A stretch of DNA of 35,000 nucleotides from Symbiodinium natans (GCA_905221605.1 CAJNDS010002649.1:1-35000), one strand, 5' to 3'; counted from the stretch's first letter, positions 10,528 to 20,262 are shown. A program made the numbers and translations. Notes: a model not told the origin generated them from the letters alone.

Positions 10528-10683
10528 ACACCCAAAAAGGGTGCAAAGGGGTACAACTGGGCTATCTAACCCTAAGGTTCCATGTACCCATATAGTACAT
10601 ACTTGGGCCCTTATTAAGCTACTATGTAGGAACCCTTTGTGGGCCCAAGTATGCAGTATAGAGGTGCATCGTCCCTTTGGCTA

Positions 10684-10748
10684 AGCTCGGGGTAGCCCTA
10701 AACCCTCAACCCTCAACCCTAAACCCTAAACCCTAGCTCAGGGTAGCC
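10684..10748. repeat. telomeric array flanked by a 14-base duplication
   Basis: AGCTCGGGGTAGCC at 10684-10697 and AGCTCAGGGTAGCC at 10735-10748 flank CCCTAAA/CCCTCAA units. Confidence 0.85.
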
Positions 10749-10785
10749 GTTGCTCTTGGGAAGTCTTACGGCGATATACGCTCAC

Positions 10786-10836
10786 CTCGGCCGCCGTGCT
10801 GCCGATGTTGGCCAGGCCTCGGGTTGAGATGACCCC
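10786..10836 (-). CDS. possible exon with canonical donor
   Basis: Reads VISTRGLANIGSTAAE and ends at GAG before GTGAGC, one of the few classical GT donors here. The frame also stays open beyond the donor. Function unknown. Confidence 0.35.
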
Positions 10837-10920
10837 AAAACCTTTTGTAGCTTAGGGTTTAGGGTTTAGGGTTTAGGGTTTATAGGGCTTCGGGTTAAGG
10901 GTCTAGGGAGACACTACACC

Positions 10921-11018
10921 CTAAACCACGGAGGACTCGCACCAGCGCCGCCGTAGGGCTCAATGAGAACAGTGCCAACCCCTTGTAAAATCAACAGGTG
11001 TACACCCTCGTCATGTGA
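10921..11018 (-). CDS. probable exon, unrecognised
   Basis: After CTTCAG the frame reads SHDEGVHLLILQGV then GTVLIEPYGGAGASPPWF and runs into a telomeric tract. About 32 codons with a hydrophobic core and a Gly-rich turn; it looks like a folded-domain exon. Family not recognised. Confidence 0.45.
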
Positions 11019-11063
11019 CTGAAGGAAAAAATGCTAACAGTCAAGAACCCTAAACCCTAAACC

Positions 11064-11249
11064 CTAAACCCTAACCCCTATGACTCCGATACCACCAAAA
11101 GCATATTGACAAAAACCAAGAAAACTGGGTCTGTTGATTTCTTGCCCTACTTCACGGTGAAGGGCCCTGCTCGCGCCCAAGGTGGTCGTTGCGTTGCGGC
11201 CTCTCGATAAACGGACTCGGAAGCCCGCTTTTCCTACTGGACGTGCCAT
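11064..11249 (-). CDS. possible N-terminal exon with presequence-like composition
   Basis: An ATG opens 61 codons beginning MARPVGKAGFRVRLSRGRN, rich in Arg and Ser/Thr and lacking acids at first, as in many mitochondrial presequences, then a Gly/Ile-rich segment before a telomeric tract at about 11050. It may start the gene whose exons follow at 11018-10149. This is inference from order and composition. Confidence 0.35.
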   Translation of the reverse strand: MARPVGKAGFRVRLSRGRNATTTLGASRALHREVGQEINRPSFLGFCQYAFGGIGVIGVRV

Positions 11250-11460
11250 GATGGGTTTGGGGTTTAGGTTTAGGGTTTAGGGTTATCTCAACCCTAAACC
11301 TTACAAGCCAACCCGATGCCCTGCAAGCCCTAGAGCAGTAAAGCGTCCAACCACAAGAAGAAAAATAGACCTACCCCCCTGAACCCTAAACCCTAGATCC
11401 CCTTTTTTACATCTGACCCCCTAAACCCTAAACCCTAACCCCTAAACCCTAAACCCTATT

Positions 11461-11690
11461 GCAAAACCCTGCGACGGCCTTCAAGCAAATAAGGGCCTCT
11501 ACGGGCCCTAACGTGCCGAAGGCCCGCAAAGGGCCGAGGCTACCCCGAGCCCCAGCTTAAACCCTAACACCGCAAAACCCTGCGAAGGCCTTCAAGCAAA
11601 TAAGGGCCTCTATGGGCCCTAACTTGCCGAAGGCCCGAAAAGGGCCGAGGCTACCCCGAACCCCAGCTTAAACCCTAGCCATTGAAATAC
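11461..11690. repeat. two tandem copies of a 111-bp GC-rich repeat
   Basis: Units start at 11461 and 11572, each opening GCAAAACCCTGCGA and ending CCCCAGCTTAAACCCTA, with about 7 differences. Diverged partial copies follow at about 11718-11785 and 12031-12130 (ACCTTCAAATAAATAAGGG...GGGCCGAGGCTACC). The stretch between shows related shorter repeats of AAAAGGCTTC and GCCCCAAGAGCC type. Confidence 0.85.
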
Positions 11691-12194
11691 TCATTGGCGA
11701 AAAAACACTAATAGGTTCCTTGACCTTCAAATGAATAAAGCCTCTACGGCCCCTGACACGCCGAAGGTCCGAACAAGGCCCCGAGAGACCCCAAGAGCCA
11801 CCAAAAGGCTTCAAAAGGCTTCAAAAGGCCCCCTAAAAGAAGGGGGACCCCAGGATGCCCGTACCCGCAATGAAAAATGCGATTTTTTGGTTCTGAAATC
11901 GACGGTTTTTTCCTTCTTTTTTCCCCGAAAAGGCCAGGAAGGCCCCCAGGAAGCCCCTAAAAGGCCCCAAGAGCCACCAACTTAATTGAGGCCCTTAAAG
12001 AAGGGGAATCCAGGAGCAAGCACAAACACTTCCCTGACCTTCAAATAAATAAGGGCCTCTACGGGCCCTGATAGCCGAAGGCCCCAAAAGGGCCGAGGCT
12101 ACCCCCAACCCCAGCTTAAACCCTAACAGCGCAACTTTAAAAACATCAAAGCAAGCATCAGAGCACAATAAGTAAAAACCATAAACCCTAAACC

Positions 12195-15100
12195 CTAATG
12201 GAGTATAGTTTGGGTGGCCGGGGTGGGTTGACGGGCAACGCGAGCGCGCGACCCGCGGCGTTTCACACCCGAGCGCGCGCCCTCCCCTGACACACCCTAA
12301 ACCCTAAACCCTAAACCCTAACCCCTAAACCCTAAACCCTAAACCCTAACCCCTAAACTCTAAACCTCCTATGCCCCCCGAGGAGCGGTAGGTCCACTCT
12401 GGGATGCTGCCCACGCCAAGGAGCTCGCACACCTGGCAGGCAGGAACCTAACTCTAAACCCTAAACCCTAAACCCTAAACCCTAAACCCTAAACATCTAT
12501 CTACTCAGCTCCGATAGATGGTTGTTGAGTTCAGCCACTGCCTCGTCAGCAAAGTGACAGCAGTTCCGCCGGAAAACGCTGTAGCTGGGCCCGCTCCATT
12601 TGGCTTCCTTCCGGGCTGAGGGTTTAGGGTTTAGGGCTTGGGGTTTAGGGGCTCTCTTCGTGGGGAAGTCGCAAAGGCAGGCATCCTATGCAGTGCCGGG
12701 AAAGGACATGTATTCCCTGCAAGGAGTGAGGAAACAGCACATGCTGCCTTCCTAAACCCTAAACCCTAAACCCTAAACCCTAAAGCTTAAACGGCCCGCA
12801 GACGGGTTGGTCTGGGACGTAGAGGAGGCCATCCGTGCGTCTCTTCGCTCATGGCTGAGGATCTTCGCTCGGCTCCAATAGAATGAGGCTTTTAATTTTG
12901 GGGGTGCTTACAGTATAACTGCAACGAGACCCTAAGGGAATACTGCTAGTAGTTATCCCGACCGAAAACCCTAAACCCTAAGCCCTGAACCCCAAACCGT
13001 AAACCCTCAACCCTAAACCCTAAACCCTGAACCCTAAACCCTAAACCCTAAACTTCGGGTGAAGGTTCCCGACCCAGAGCCCGAAACGAAGTCTAGGGCG
13101 GGAGTCCAAGCTGGTCATGACCTCTGCAATCTCTGTCCGGGAAAGTGTCGTTGGCGGCCTTCGCTGGTTTAGGGTTTAGGGTTTGGGGTTTAGGGTTTAG
13201 GGTTTAACCCAATGACTCGTAGTATGTGGCCTGCCCTCAAGAAAGGCTGCAGCAACCCTCGCTGGACCCAAAACCTGCAACACCCATTTTTTGAACCCAC
13301 GCTCTTCAGCCAGCTGGCACAGATGGGGTCCCGTCTTCAGGTTTAGGGTTTAGGAAAAGCTAAACCCTAAACCCTAAACCCTAAACCCCAAACCCTAAAC
13401 CCTAAACCCTAAACCCCAAACCCTAAACCCTAAACCCCAAACCCTAAACTGTAAACCCTCCTCAAAACCTTAAAGCCTCAGTTCAAGGCCCTGCTGCATG
13501 TCGATCGTCTCTCGAAAGTGGTGGGCTCCCGCGAAGAGCGGCGGAGTCCTGGAAGGATTTAGGGTTTAGGGTTTAGGGTTTAGGGTTTAGGGCTTAGGGC
13601 TTCGGGTTTACACGCACGGTGGGCTAAGGTTGGCTAGGTTTTAGGCTGCTTAGGGTCTACCGGGGCACGGGTGGCGGTCGTGGGGGCGTTTGGGCAAGTT
13701 GAGATTCGTTTTTGCTTCCCCCTCAATAATTGAGGGCCCCTACTCCCTAAACCCTAAACCCTCTGCAGGGATCCCTGGTATAACTGAGGGTTGAAGGCTT
13801 AGTTTAGGGCAGTTGAGAGTTTAGAGTTTAGAGTTGTGCTATAACGGGGATCCAGAGAACCCTAAAAAGCCAATACGCCCTATGAAACCCTATAAAAACC
13901 CAATAAAGCCCTATACAAACCCTATAAAACCCCATGAAACCTTGTAAAAACCCTACAAGCCCTATAAACCTTTTAAACCCTATAAGAAGCGCATACCTTA
14001 TGACACTCTCTAGAAGCAATATGAAACCCTATAAAACCCTATGAAAACCCATAAAGCCCTGCAAATACCCTACACAACCCCAAAACACCCTATAACAACC
14101 CCAGAAACCACCCTATAACCAAAACCCTACAAATCTCTTAAACACAACCCTGAAAAAAACCCTTAAACAACTTAGAAAAACCCTATAAACCAACCTAACT
14201 AAACCCAAAACCCTTTTCCAACTGGGACTTGGTGACTGCCAGAAACGAAGTCCCACTTCCCTAAACCCTCCAAGCCCTCAGAGCCTAAACCCTAGACCCT
14301 AAACCCTAAACCCTAAACCCTAAACCCTAAACCCTAAACCCTAGACCCTAAACCCTCAAAGCCCTCTGTGTCCAGAAGACTCCGGTGCCCGAGGGCTTGT
14401 AGCCGAAGGCCCACCTTGAGACCGCACGTAGGGTTCAGTGTTCAGGGTTCAGGGTTCAGGGTTCAGGGTTCAGGGTTCAGGGTTCAGGGTTCAGGGTTTA
14501 GGGTTTAGGGTTTAGGGTTTAGGGTTTAGGGTTTAGGGTTTAGGGTTTAGGGCGTAGGTTCTTCTGCCAGGGCCCCGGGCTTCTCAGAGTGAGCTTGAAG
14601 CTTCTTCCAGGATTTTGTTGGGGCGGGAGGGGGGGGGGGGGGGGCTTCATGATCGGAATCGATAGGGGCTTGGGCCCAGCTACTATTAGGGTTTAGGGCT
14701 CAGGGCTTAGGGATTAAGGATTATGGTTTAGGGTTTAGGGCACCGGCAAAAACTATTGATGGCAATCCGTATATTGGCCTTAGAAGGAGGAATATGAAAT
14801 AGAGGGGGTCTGAAGCAAATGGTAGTCGTAGTAGCCCAGTAACCATGTTATAATAAGGGCACCCTTTTTGGGCTGGTTGCTTCATAAGGTAACCTTGAAC
14901 CCAAAAAAGGGAAAAGGGTACCACTGGGCTGCCAAGTAGTTAAGGGGAACGAACCAGCTGCCTGGGCGACCAGAGTCCTAAATCTGGGAAAGGGAATCCC
15001 GCTCCTTTTGTCAAGGGACTAAAGGAGGGACCCTTACAAGGGACCTTAGGCGTTCTTTAGGGGTCTTTTAGGGGACTACTTAGAGATACAGGGACTATAT

Positions 15101-17311
15101 ACGGCATATAGGTGATATACCCCTTGATTTTGTTTTCTTTTGTTGGGGGGGGGGGGGGGCGGGGTAAGGTTTAGGACTTCGGTGCTTGGGGGTTCGCAAG
15201 CTGCAACAAACAGAAGCTCCCTATACCCTAAACCCTAAACCCTAATGCATGCCCGCGAATGGGGGCAGAAGGTTGTCTGCGAGCGGGTCAAAATTGATAG
15301 GGTTCTTAAAGGAGGGGGGTTTCAAGGGGGGTAGGAGAGCCTTAGGGTGTAGTAGGGTGTATTGGGGAACCGGGTTATACACCCCCCTTGAACCCTCTGA
15401 CTCTAACTCTAAACCCGGAAGAACACTTTCAAAAACTGATCAGCCGGGACACTCCCGGGAACCAATCTGCACGCCGACATGGAAAATCCCGCCTCAGGTA
15501 GCGGATTCTTATTCGGCGATTGACTTTTGTTCAGGGGGTTGCCTGTATTCAGAAATTTGAAGGAAACCATGTGCTCTACCAGATGTATGTATACATATGT
15601 ATATATATATATATATATCTAATTCTATGCATGTACTGTACATGAGCTCTCTTGTTCAAGCCCCGTTCAAAAAAAAACACACAGTCTGAGGGGCTCAGGG
15701 TCGCTCTGGGGGGTAGCCATCTCCAATCTGATCTTCAGGGTTTAGGGAAAACAAATACCCTAAGGGCCCAAGCTTATTATTTTAGGCACTTCATCTGTTT
15801 TGGGCCCCAAAGACCTTATTCTGTGTGGGTCTTGCTTGGAGGTTCATGGTACCTATTAACCAATTATAACTGTACTTACAAGCCACTTACAAGCCCCTTA
15901 AGTGCCCTCATATGGTTGCAAGTACAGTTATAAATACAGTTACAACTTGTTAATAAGTACCATGAACCTCCAAGTGGGCACATAGGGATATACTGCATGA
16001 CGGTTTAACATCTTGGGCTGCCATCGGTGCTTCGAGATCGGGAAGTGCCCGATAAACCCTGAACCCCTAACAATTTATAGGGCTTACCTCAACCCCAACA
16101 ATATGTAAAATCATTGCCCTTTTAAGGGTTTTGGGCTGTTTTGTTTACATACTTTGGGGGTCCAGGTAGGGTTTAGCGTCCTTGGTAGCCCAGTAACCAT
16201 ATTCTAACGGCTAGCTTATTTTAAAAGGGAACCCAGAACCCCAAAAAAGGGTAAAGGGTAGCACTGGGCCACCAAGGGTCTAAGGGTTTAGGGTTTAGGG
16301 TTTAGGGTTTGGGGTTTAGGGTTTAGGGTTTAGGGTTTAGGGTTTAGGGTTGGGATTCGTGCTCATGCCGGGGGCTTCAGAGCTGCCGAGTTGCCAAACT
16401 TCACGGGCGAGTACTGGTTGGCGAAAAGGCTGTTGATCCACTGAACCTGCAAGGCGCGCTTGCCATACCCCCGAGGGTTTAGGGTTTAGGGTTTAGGGTT
16501 TAGGGTTTAGGGTTTAGGGTTTAGGGTTTAGGGCCCTGAACCTTGCGGTTGTTTTCATGTTACCCCGGCCCTGAAACCCTACATCCTTCGGAATGCATCA
16601 CAGCCAGCGTCAAGCGATGATGCACATGTCTCCGATTTGGGCCTGGGATTGCCGACCCAGCACCGAAGCCCGAAGAGCAAAAGCCCGTACCAAAGGACAG
16701 CTGCCGGTAAATGTAGGGTCGGAATCATTGCAAACCGTTTCCCTTATGGTCCCATAAAAATCTAGTTGCTGGTAGTTTCCCTCGTTTTGGACAGTAAAGG
16801 GCTTCTGGAGGGAAGCCACTAGTGCCCACCCGAAATTGTCCTACTGTACGCCCTACCCAAGACCCCTCACCCTAAACCCTAAACCCTAAACCCCACCGTG
16901 GGATTGTTCGTCACGTCGTAGATGTTCAGCTTCACGGGCGTCTCTTCCACGGAAGGGGCTCGAGCTGCTTCATTCTTGGGGCTGACCTTGGCCAACTTGC
17001 TAGCCCAGTAACCACGTTTAGGGTTTAGGGTTTTTCCCTCCTGCACAGGTTTAGGGTTTAGGGTTTAGGGTTTAGGGTTTAGGGTTTAGAGTAACCATAT
17101 TCTAATAAGGGCACCCTTGTTTTTGGGGGGAAAAAGGCTACGACTGGGCTACCAGGCCAAAGAAGCAGTGGAAGGTGTGCAGAGGAGAAGGGTGCTTTTT
17201 TGCCACTCGCCTAGCTGACTCCGGCAGGGACATTTCCCAAAAAGTCCTCCAAACATCTGTGACAAGCCCCAGGCCGGACGCATTCCATGACACCTCCTGT
17301 TGCGGTGTCGC
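12195..17311 (-). CDS. PPPDE/DeSI-type thiol peptidase gene, about 10 short exons
   Basis: Probable papain-fold cysteine isopeptidase of the PPPDE family, whose members remove ubiquitin or SUMO. Exons (minus, 5' to 3'): 17311-17153, 16995-16897, 16446-16395, 15492-15453, 14414-14364, 13548-13495, 13158-13100, about 12603-12510, 12432-12369, 12286-12195. Joined pieces give the domain in order: VKLNIYDVTNNPT, VQWINSLFANQYSPVKF, GGIFHVGVQIGSRE, WAFGYKPSGTGVFWTQR, AHHFRETIDM, PPTTLSRTEIAEVM, KWSGPSYSVFRRNCCHFADE, CELLGVGSIPEW. The catalytic His (IFHVGV) and Cys (RRNCCHF) are present. Phases match at all joins except the 12510 edge, which I could not settle; the g/h join at 13100/12603 is one of two options. 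Donors are GT, GC and GA. Exon 1 is acceptor-bounded, so the true start lies upstream. The stop TAG lies at the edge of a telomeric tract. Introns hold telomeric arrays and element copies. Confidence 0.82.
12287..12368 (-). repeat. peptidase last intron, almost pure telomeric repeat
   Basis: The sense strand starts with a GA donor (GAGGTTTAGAG), continues as TTTAGGG and TTAGGGG units and ends TGTGTCAG. At 82 bases it has almost no other sequence. Phase 1 on both sides. Confidence 0.6.
12433..12509 (-). repeat. peptidase intron dominated by TTTAGGG units
   Basis: The sense strand has about six TTTAGGG units, then TTAGGTTCCTGCCTGCCAG as 3' end. It lies between the exon with the catalytic Cys and the exon reading CELLGVGSIPEW. 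The 5' border is uncertain (candidate GA donor after CTATCG, or near a small hairpin ATCTATC...GATAGAT). Confidence 0.5.
13216..13345 (-). other. open stretch inside a peptidase intron
   Basis: The minus strand is open for about 43 codons (KTGPHLCQLAEERGFKKW, then VLQVLGPARVAAAFLEG). It interrupts the PPPDE domain between RETIDM and PTTLSRTE, where the family has no insertion, so it is more likely intronic, an alternative exon, or a captured fragment. Confidence 0.4.
13755..14215. repeat. degenerate CCCTATAAA-type low-complexity region
   Basis: CCCTATAAAA, CCCTATGAAA and related words repeat irregularly for over 400 bases. Any open frame here is low complexity, not a gene. Confidence 0.85.
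14430..14551. repeat. array of TTCAGGG units then TTTAGGG units
   Basis: About nine TTCAGGG units followed by about ten TTTAGGG units, in a peptidase intron. Confidence 0.95.
14831..14936. repeat. family B element copy
   Basis: GTAGCCCAGTAACCATG to GTACCACTGGGCTGCCAAG, close to the CLC intron 2 sequence. It lies in a peptidase intron; the unique stretch 14937-15009 separates it from a family G copy. Confidence 0.8.
15010..15125 (+). repeat. family G element copy
   Basis: GTCAAGGGACTAAAGGAGGG and following text match CLC intron 7 in the opposite genomic orientation. The right end is indistinct near CCCCTTGAT. Confidence 0.7.
15835..15974. repeat. family E foldback element copy 1
   Basis: About 140 bp, nearly palindromic over its whole length: CTTGGAGGTTCATGGTAC at the left and its inverse at the right, with CTGTACTTA/AAGTACAG inside. 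It lies in a peptidase intron. Confidence 0.85.
16181..16276. repeat. family B element copy
   Basis: CTTGGTAGCCCAGTAACCAT to GCACTGGGCCACCAAG, about 96 bp, in a peptidase intron. A partial relative is at about 3947-4010. Confidence 0.8.
16610..16850 (-). other. open stretch inside a peptidase intron, ending in TGA
   Basis: It reads openly from after a TAG acceptor as DNFGWALVASLQKPFT, through NEGNYQQLDFYGTIRET and ends GDMCIIA with a stop. It lies between the VKLNIYDV and QWINSLF exons, which join cleanly without it. It may be a nested or captured gene fragment; the family is not recognised. Confidence 0.4.
17001..17155 (-). repeat. family B element split by a telomeric insertion, forming peptidase intron 1
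   Basis: Family B ends (TAGCCCAGTAACCA and ACTGGGCTACCA) flank two TTTAGGG tracts with CCTCCTGCACAGG between them. AGTAACCA occurs at 17007-17014 and again at 17090-17097, on either side of the insertion. TTGGCC flanks the whole element, like a 6-bp target duplication. Spliced with donor CTG before GTAGCCC and acceptor GCAAG. Confidence 0.75.
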
Positions 17312-17599
17312 CTAAGGGCACCAGCCTGGCCTCGCAGAAAAGACCAGCCAATTTGCGCAATCGCTGGCGCAATCACGCGTGCGCGCATCGGATATCAGGT
17401 CAAGTCTTCCTTCGGTCGCGCCAGGCGCGACCAAACACGCCTAAGCTGAAGCTCTGTATATGGGAGTTTCCGAAAGTAGGGTACTTAAGATTGGGGTCCT
17501 GATTACAAGCGGATTCCTTCTATAGGGGTCGAAGACTCTCGTCGCTGGCATCGGACAGTGCACGTCCTTTGCTTGCGACACCTTCCAGTGTGCACGCAA

Positions 17600-18480
17600 C
17601 CTACAACAAGAATAAGTGGCCGAGCTCTGTGATTGCAGCCTTGCACATTGACGCTTGCACTGCAGAATGGTGAAAGTCCTAAAGATACGAGCAAGTAATT
17701 GCACCGATTGCGAACGTCGATGGCCGTGCGAAAGCATGCTTCCACAGGCAGAGCTACAGAGTCGCAGCTGTGGCATGGATGTGCAATGTGATTGGAGCCT
17801 GCGCGTTGGCGCCTAAACAGTGGAACGGCAAGGTTTAGAGTTTAGAGCGTAGGGTTTAGGGTTTAGCGTTTAGGGTTCAAGGTTTCGGGTTTAGGGAACC
17901 CGTTCCTAAACACACGGGGTCATTGCATGCAATTGTGAAGACAATGGCCGCGCCAAGGCATGCAGGGTATTGGGGAACTACTTGGAGGTTCATGGCACTT
18001 CTTAATCAATTACAGCTGTACTTACAACTATACTTATAACCATCTTAAGGCACTCAAGGGGCTTATAAGTGGGTTATAAGTACAGTTATAATTGGGTGAA
18101 TACGTACCATGAACCTCCAAGTACGCGCTCGCTCCAGTGAAACTCCAGAAACAAGTAGTGGCTGGCTGTGCCTGCAGCCTGCACATTGGCGCATCAACCG
18201 AGACCCGGTCCTAAAGATACCAGGAGTTGGTTGCTCTAGCAATAGGGTTTAGGGTTTAGGGTTTAGGGTTTAGGGTTTGGGGTTCAGGGTTTCGGGTTTA
18301 GGGTTCCATAGTCAATGGCCATGCGCGAGGCATGCGTTCCACAGGCAGAACTACACGTGCGCACACTCCGGTGCTTCAACTGTGGAATGGCAAAGGAAAC
18401 CCGGTTCTAAAGGTACTAGCCGTTGTGAAGCCAATGGCCATTCGACAAGGCATGCATTCCACAGTTTTCATAGATGGCTG
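17600..18480. repeat. degenerate dispersed repeat
   Basis: Related blocks recur: GGCCGTGCGAAAGCATGC (17722), GGCCGCGCCAAGGCATGC (17947), GGCCATGCGCGAGGCATGC (18320), GGCCATTCGACAAGGCATGC (18433), three of them followed by TTCCACAG-like text and preceded by CTAAAGATAC-like text. A family E element has inserted within the series. Confidence 0.65.
17980..18122. repeat. family E foldback element copy 2
   Basis: Same ends and length as the copy at 15835. TA flanks CTTGG...CCAAG on both sides, suggesting a TA target as in Tc1/mariner MITEs. Confidence 0.85.
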
Positions 18481-18618
18481 TTCCCAAGCACCGCCGCCTA
18501 CCAAGATGCGCTGTTCGGTCATCTAACTCCATACTCAACCCTATACAGGGCCTTTTAAAGGGGTTATAGACCCTAAACCCTCAACCCCAAAACCCTAAAC
18601 CCGAAACCCCACACCCTG

Positions 18619-18734
18619 ATAGCCCATGCCGGTAGGCAGCTAAGCAGTGAGGAAGCCACGAATAGACCACACACAAGGCCTCTTTGGGACACACGTCTCG
18701 ATGCTTTCAGGCCCCGGTGCGGAAGAACCCTCAT
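18619..18734 (-). CDS. possible first exon encoding a signal peptide
   Basis: The minus-strand ATG opens MRVLPHRGLKASRRVSQRG followed by LVCGLFVASSLLSCLPAWA: a basic region, a hydrophobic core and an AxA-like cleavage site (PAWA). It is followed by AIRVW and a telomeric tract. It might be the first exon of the peptidase gene about 1.3 kb downstream or of another gene; neither is shown. Confidence 0.4.
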
Positions 18735-18775
18735 CCTTTCGGACGCAATGCGCCCTAAAAAGGTTTGAGGTCCAT

Positions 18776-18884
18776 AATTTTAGGGTTTAGGGTTTAGGGT
18801 TTAGGGTTTAGGGTTTAGGGTTTAGGGTTTCGGATTTAGGGTATATGACCCCCAATTTTCGGGTTCATTTCGTCCAAAAGATTG
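18776..18884. repeat. family C element carrying a telomeric array
   Basis: The right end CCCCAATTTTCGGGTTCATTTCGTCC matches family C in pieces; the left part is replaced by about seven TTTAGGG units after ATAATTT. Confidence 0.65.
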
Positions 18885-19018
18885 CAGGAGTTCGGGGCTT
18901 CTCCAAGGGGGTCTCACAGTCGGTGGACGCAAGTTCACAGCAGGCTCGCGACCAGACACCCAACTTAGGGTTTAGGGTTTAGGATTTAGGGTTTGGGGTT
19001 TAGGGTTTATTGCGGAGT

Positions 19019-19126
19019 CTAACCGACCTTCCCAGTACAGAGCAACATCCACCCTAACTCTTCGCTGGAACTTGCAGCCGTAGAGGGCACCCCTTCTTGC
19101 CGTCGCCTTCACTTCGTCTCTAAACT
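19019..19126 (-). CDS. probable exon, unrecognised
   Basis: The minus strand reads RDEVKATARRGALYGCK then FQRRVRVDVALYWEGRLDS, about 36 codons, next to a family F element on its 5' side and a telomeric tract on its 3' side. It has the composition of a folded basic segment; family not recognised. Confidence 0.4.
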
Positions 19127-19280
19127 GGGATGTTCCTCCTTTTGCTAACAATCCTTAATCGGGATTATAGTACCCCCTACTGTTATCCCTATTAAGGACC
19201 CTAAACCCTACACCCTAAACCCTAAACCCTAAACCCTAAACCCTAAACCCTAAACGACTGCTAGCATAAGGGGGAACATC
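19127..19280. repeat. family F element split by a telomeric array
   Basis: GGGATGTTCCTCC to GCATAAGGGGGAACATC, with CCCTAAA units inserted inside what is AAGGACTG in the 31141 copy. Confidence 0.7.
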
Positions 19281-19338
19281 TTAATCTCTAAGCCTTCACC
19301 GGGGTCAGGAACATCTTAATCTCTAAGCCTTCACCGGG
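19273..19338. repeat. 31-bp perfect tandem duplication
   Basis: GGAACATCTTAATCTCTAAG and CCTTCACCGGG occur at 19273-19303 and again at 19308-19338, separated by GTCA. The first copy starts inside the end of the family F element, so the duplication postdates that insertion. Confidence 0.9.
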
Positions 19339-19580
19339 CTGTCCGGTCAGGCCAGGGAATTCGGCACAAGGACTCTGGGGCAGAAGTCGCTGTCATTGCT
19401 CCGGTTCTTACTTCCATTTAGGGTTAGGGTTTAGGGTTTTCCCTGTGGTGTCGGATTCCAGTACCTAGCTTCTTCGACTGGCGTGTCTCATGGCCTCACG
19501 CGCACCGCAGTACCACTTGAAACTGCTTGAGTTCATCGTCTAGGACTAGGCTAGTTCAGCCCTACTTCGGAACAGACCCT

Positions 19581-19690
19581 GGACGAAAGTATAGACTTGG
19601 GGTTCATATACCTTAATAGGGACTATAGTAGCATAGGGTATATATATATATAACCCCAATTTTAGGGTTCAGCTAGGTGTAAGTTGCTAT
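19581..19690. repeat. family C element copy
   Basis: GGACGAAAGTATAGACTTGG, GGTTCATATACC, a TA run, then CCCCAATTTTAGGGTTCAG. It is diverged and lacks clear flanking duplications. Confidence 0.6.
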
Positions 19691-19938
19691 ACTAGGAAGT
19701 TCCTAGGGCCAAAAAACAAGTATTGAAGTATAGCACTCCAAAGCCCAGTGAGAGATGGAGCTCCATGGCCTCATGGCATGCATCTTCCGGGTTTAGGGTT
19801 TAGGGTTTAGGGTTTAGGGTTTAGGGTTTAGGGTTTAGGGTTTAGGGTTTAGGACCATCCCCAAAGCGCAATCTTAAGCCTAGTTGTCCCATACCTAGGG
19901 GAACTAAGGTAAACCTTTTGGGATTCTTGGTTGCTCTT

Positions 19939-20039
19939 CTTACTGGCCCAAAACCCAAGGAAATAAAAGTTGAAACTTTCAGAATAGACTACCTTATAGG
20001 AAGCCCAAAAGTTGAAAAGTTGGGTTTTTAGCCAGTAAG
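19939..20039. repeat. family D element copy 1
   Basis: 101 bp, ends CTTACTGGCCCAAAACCCAA and its near inverse. TCTT precedes and follows the element, a possible 4-bp duplication. Confidence 0.85.
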
Positions 20040-20262
20040 TCTTTAACCCCCCCAATAAAAGTTTAACTTTTGGCTCCCTTAATATGAATTTCAAAGAACC
20101 CGAAACTTCTATAAGTCGTAACGTATGCTACCCCCAAAAGAATCAAGGTTACCTACTCGACAACTAAGCAGGGAAACAGTATTGCCCCCAAGAAGGTTCA
20201 AGTTCAAGGTTCCCTTCTCTACAACTCAGCAAGCCTCAAGCGTACGCAAGCCACACAAAAGG

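Noticed and set aside
16610-16850. DNFGWAL stretch as a voltage-gated channel pore
   Set aside because: The first residues recall such pores but the following sequence does not, and no membrane segments are nearby.
19359-19373. GAATTCGGCACAAGG resembles a common cDNA-library linker
   Set aside because: It differs from the linker sequence I remember by a base and lies in ordinary-looking unique sequence, so contamination is not supported; a short chance match is more likely.
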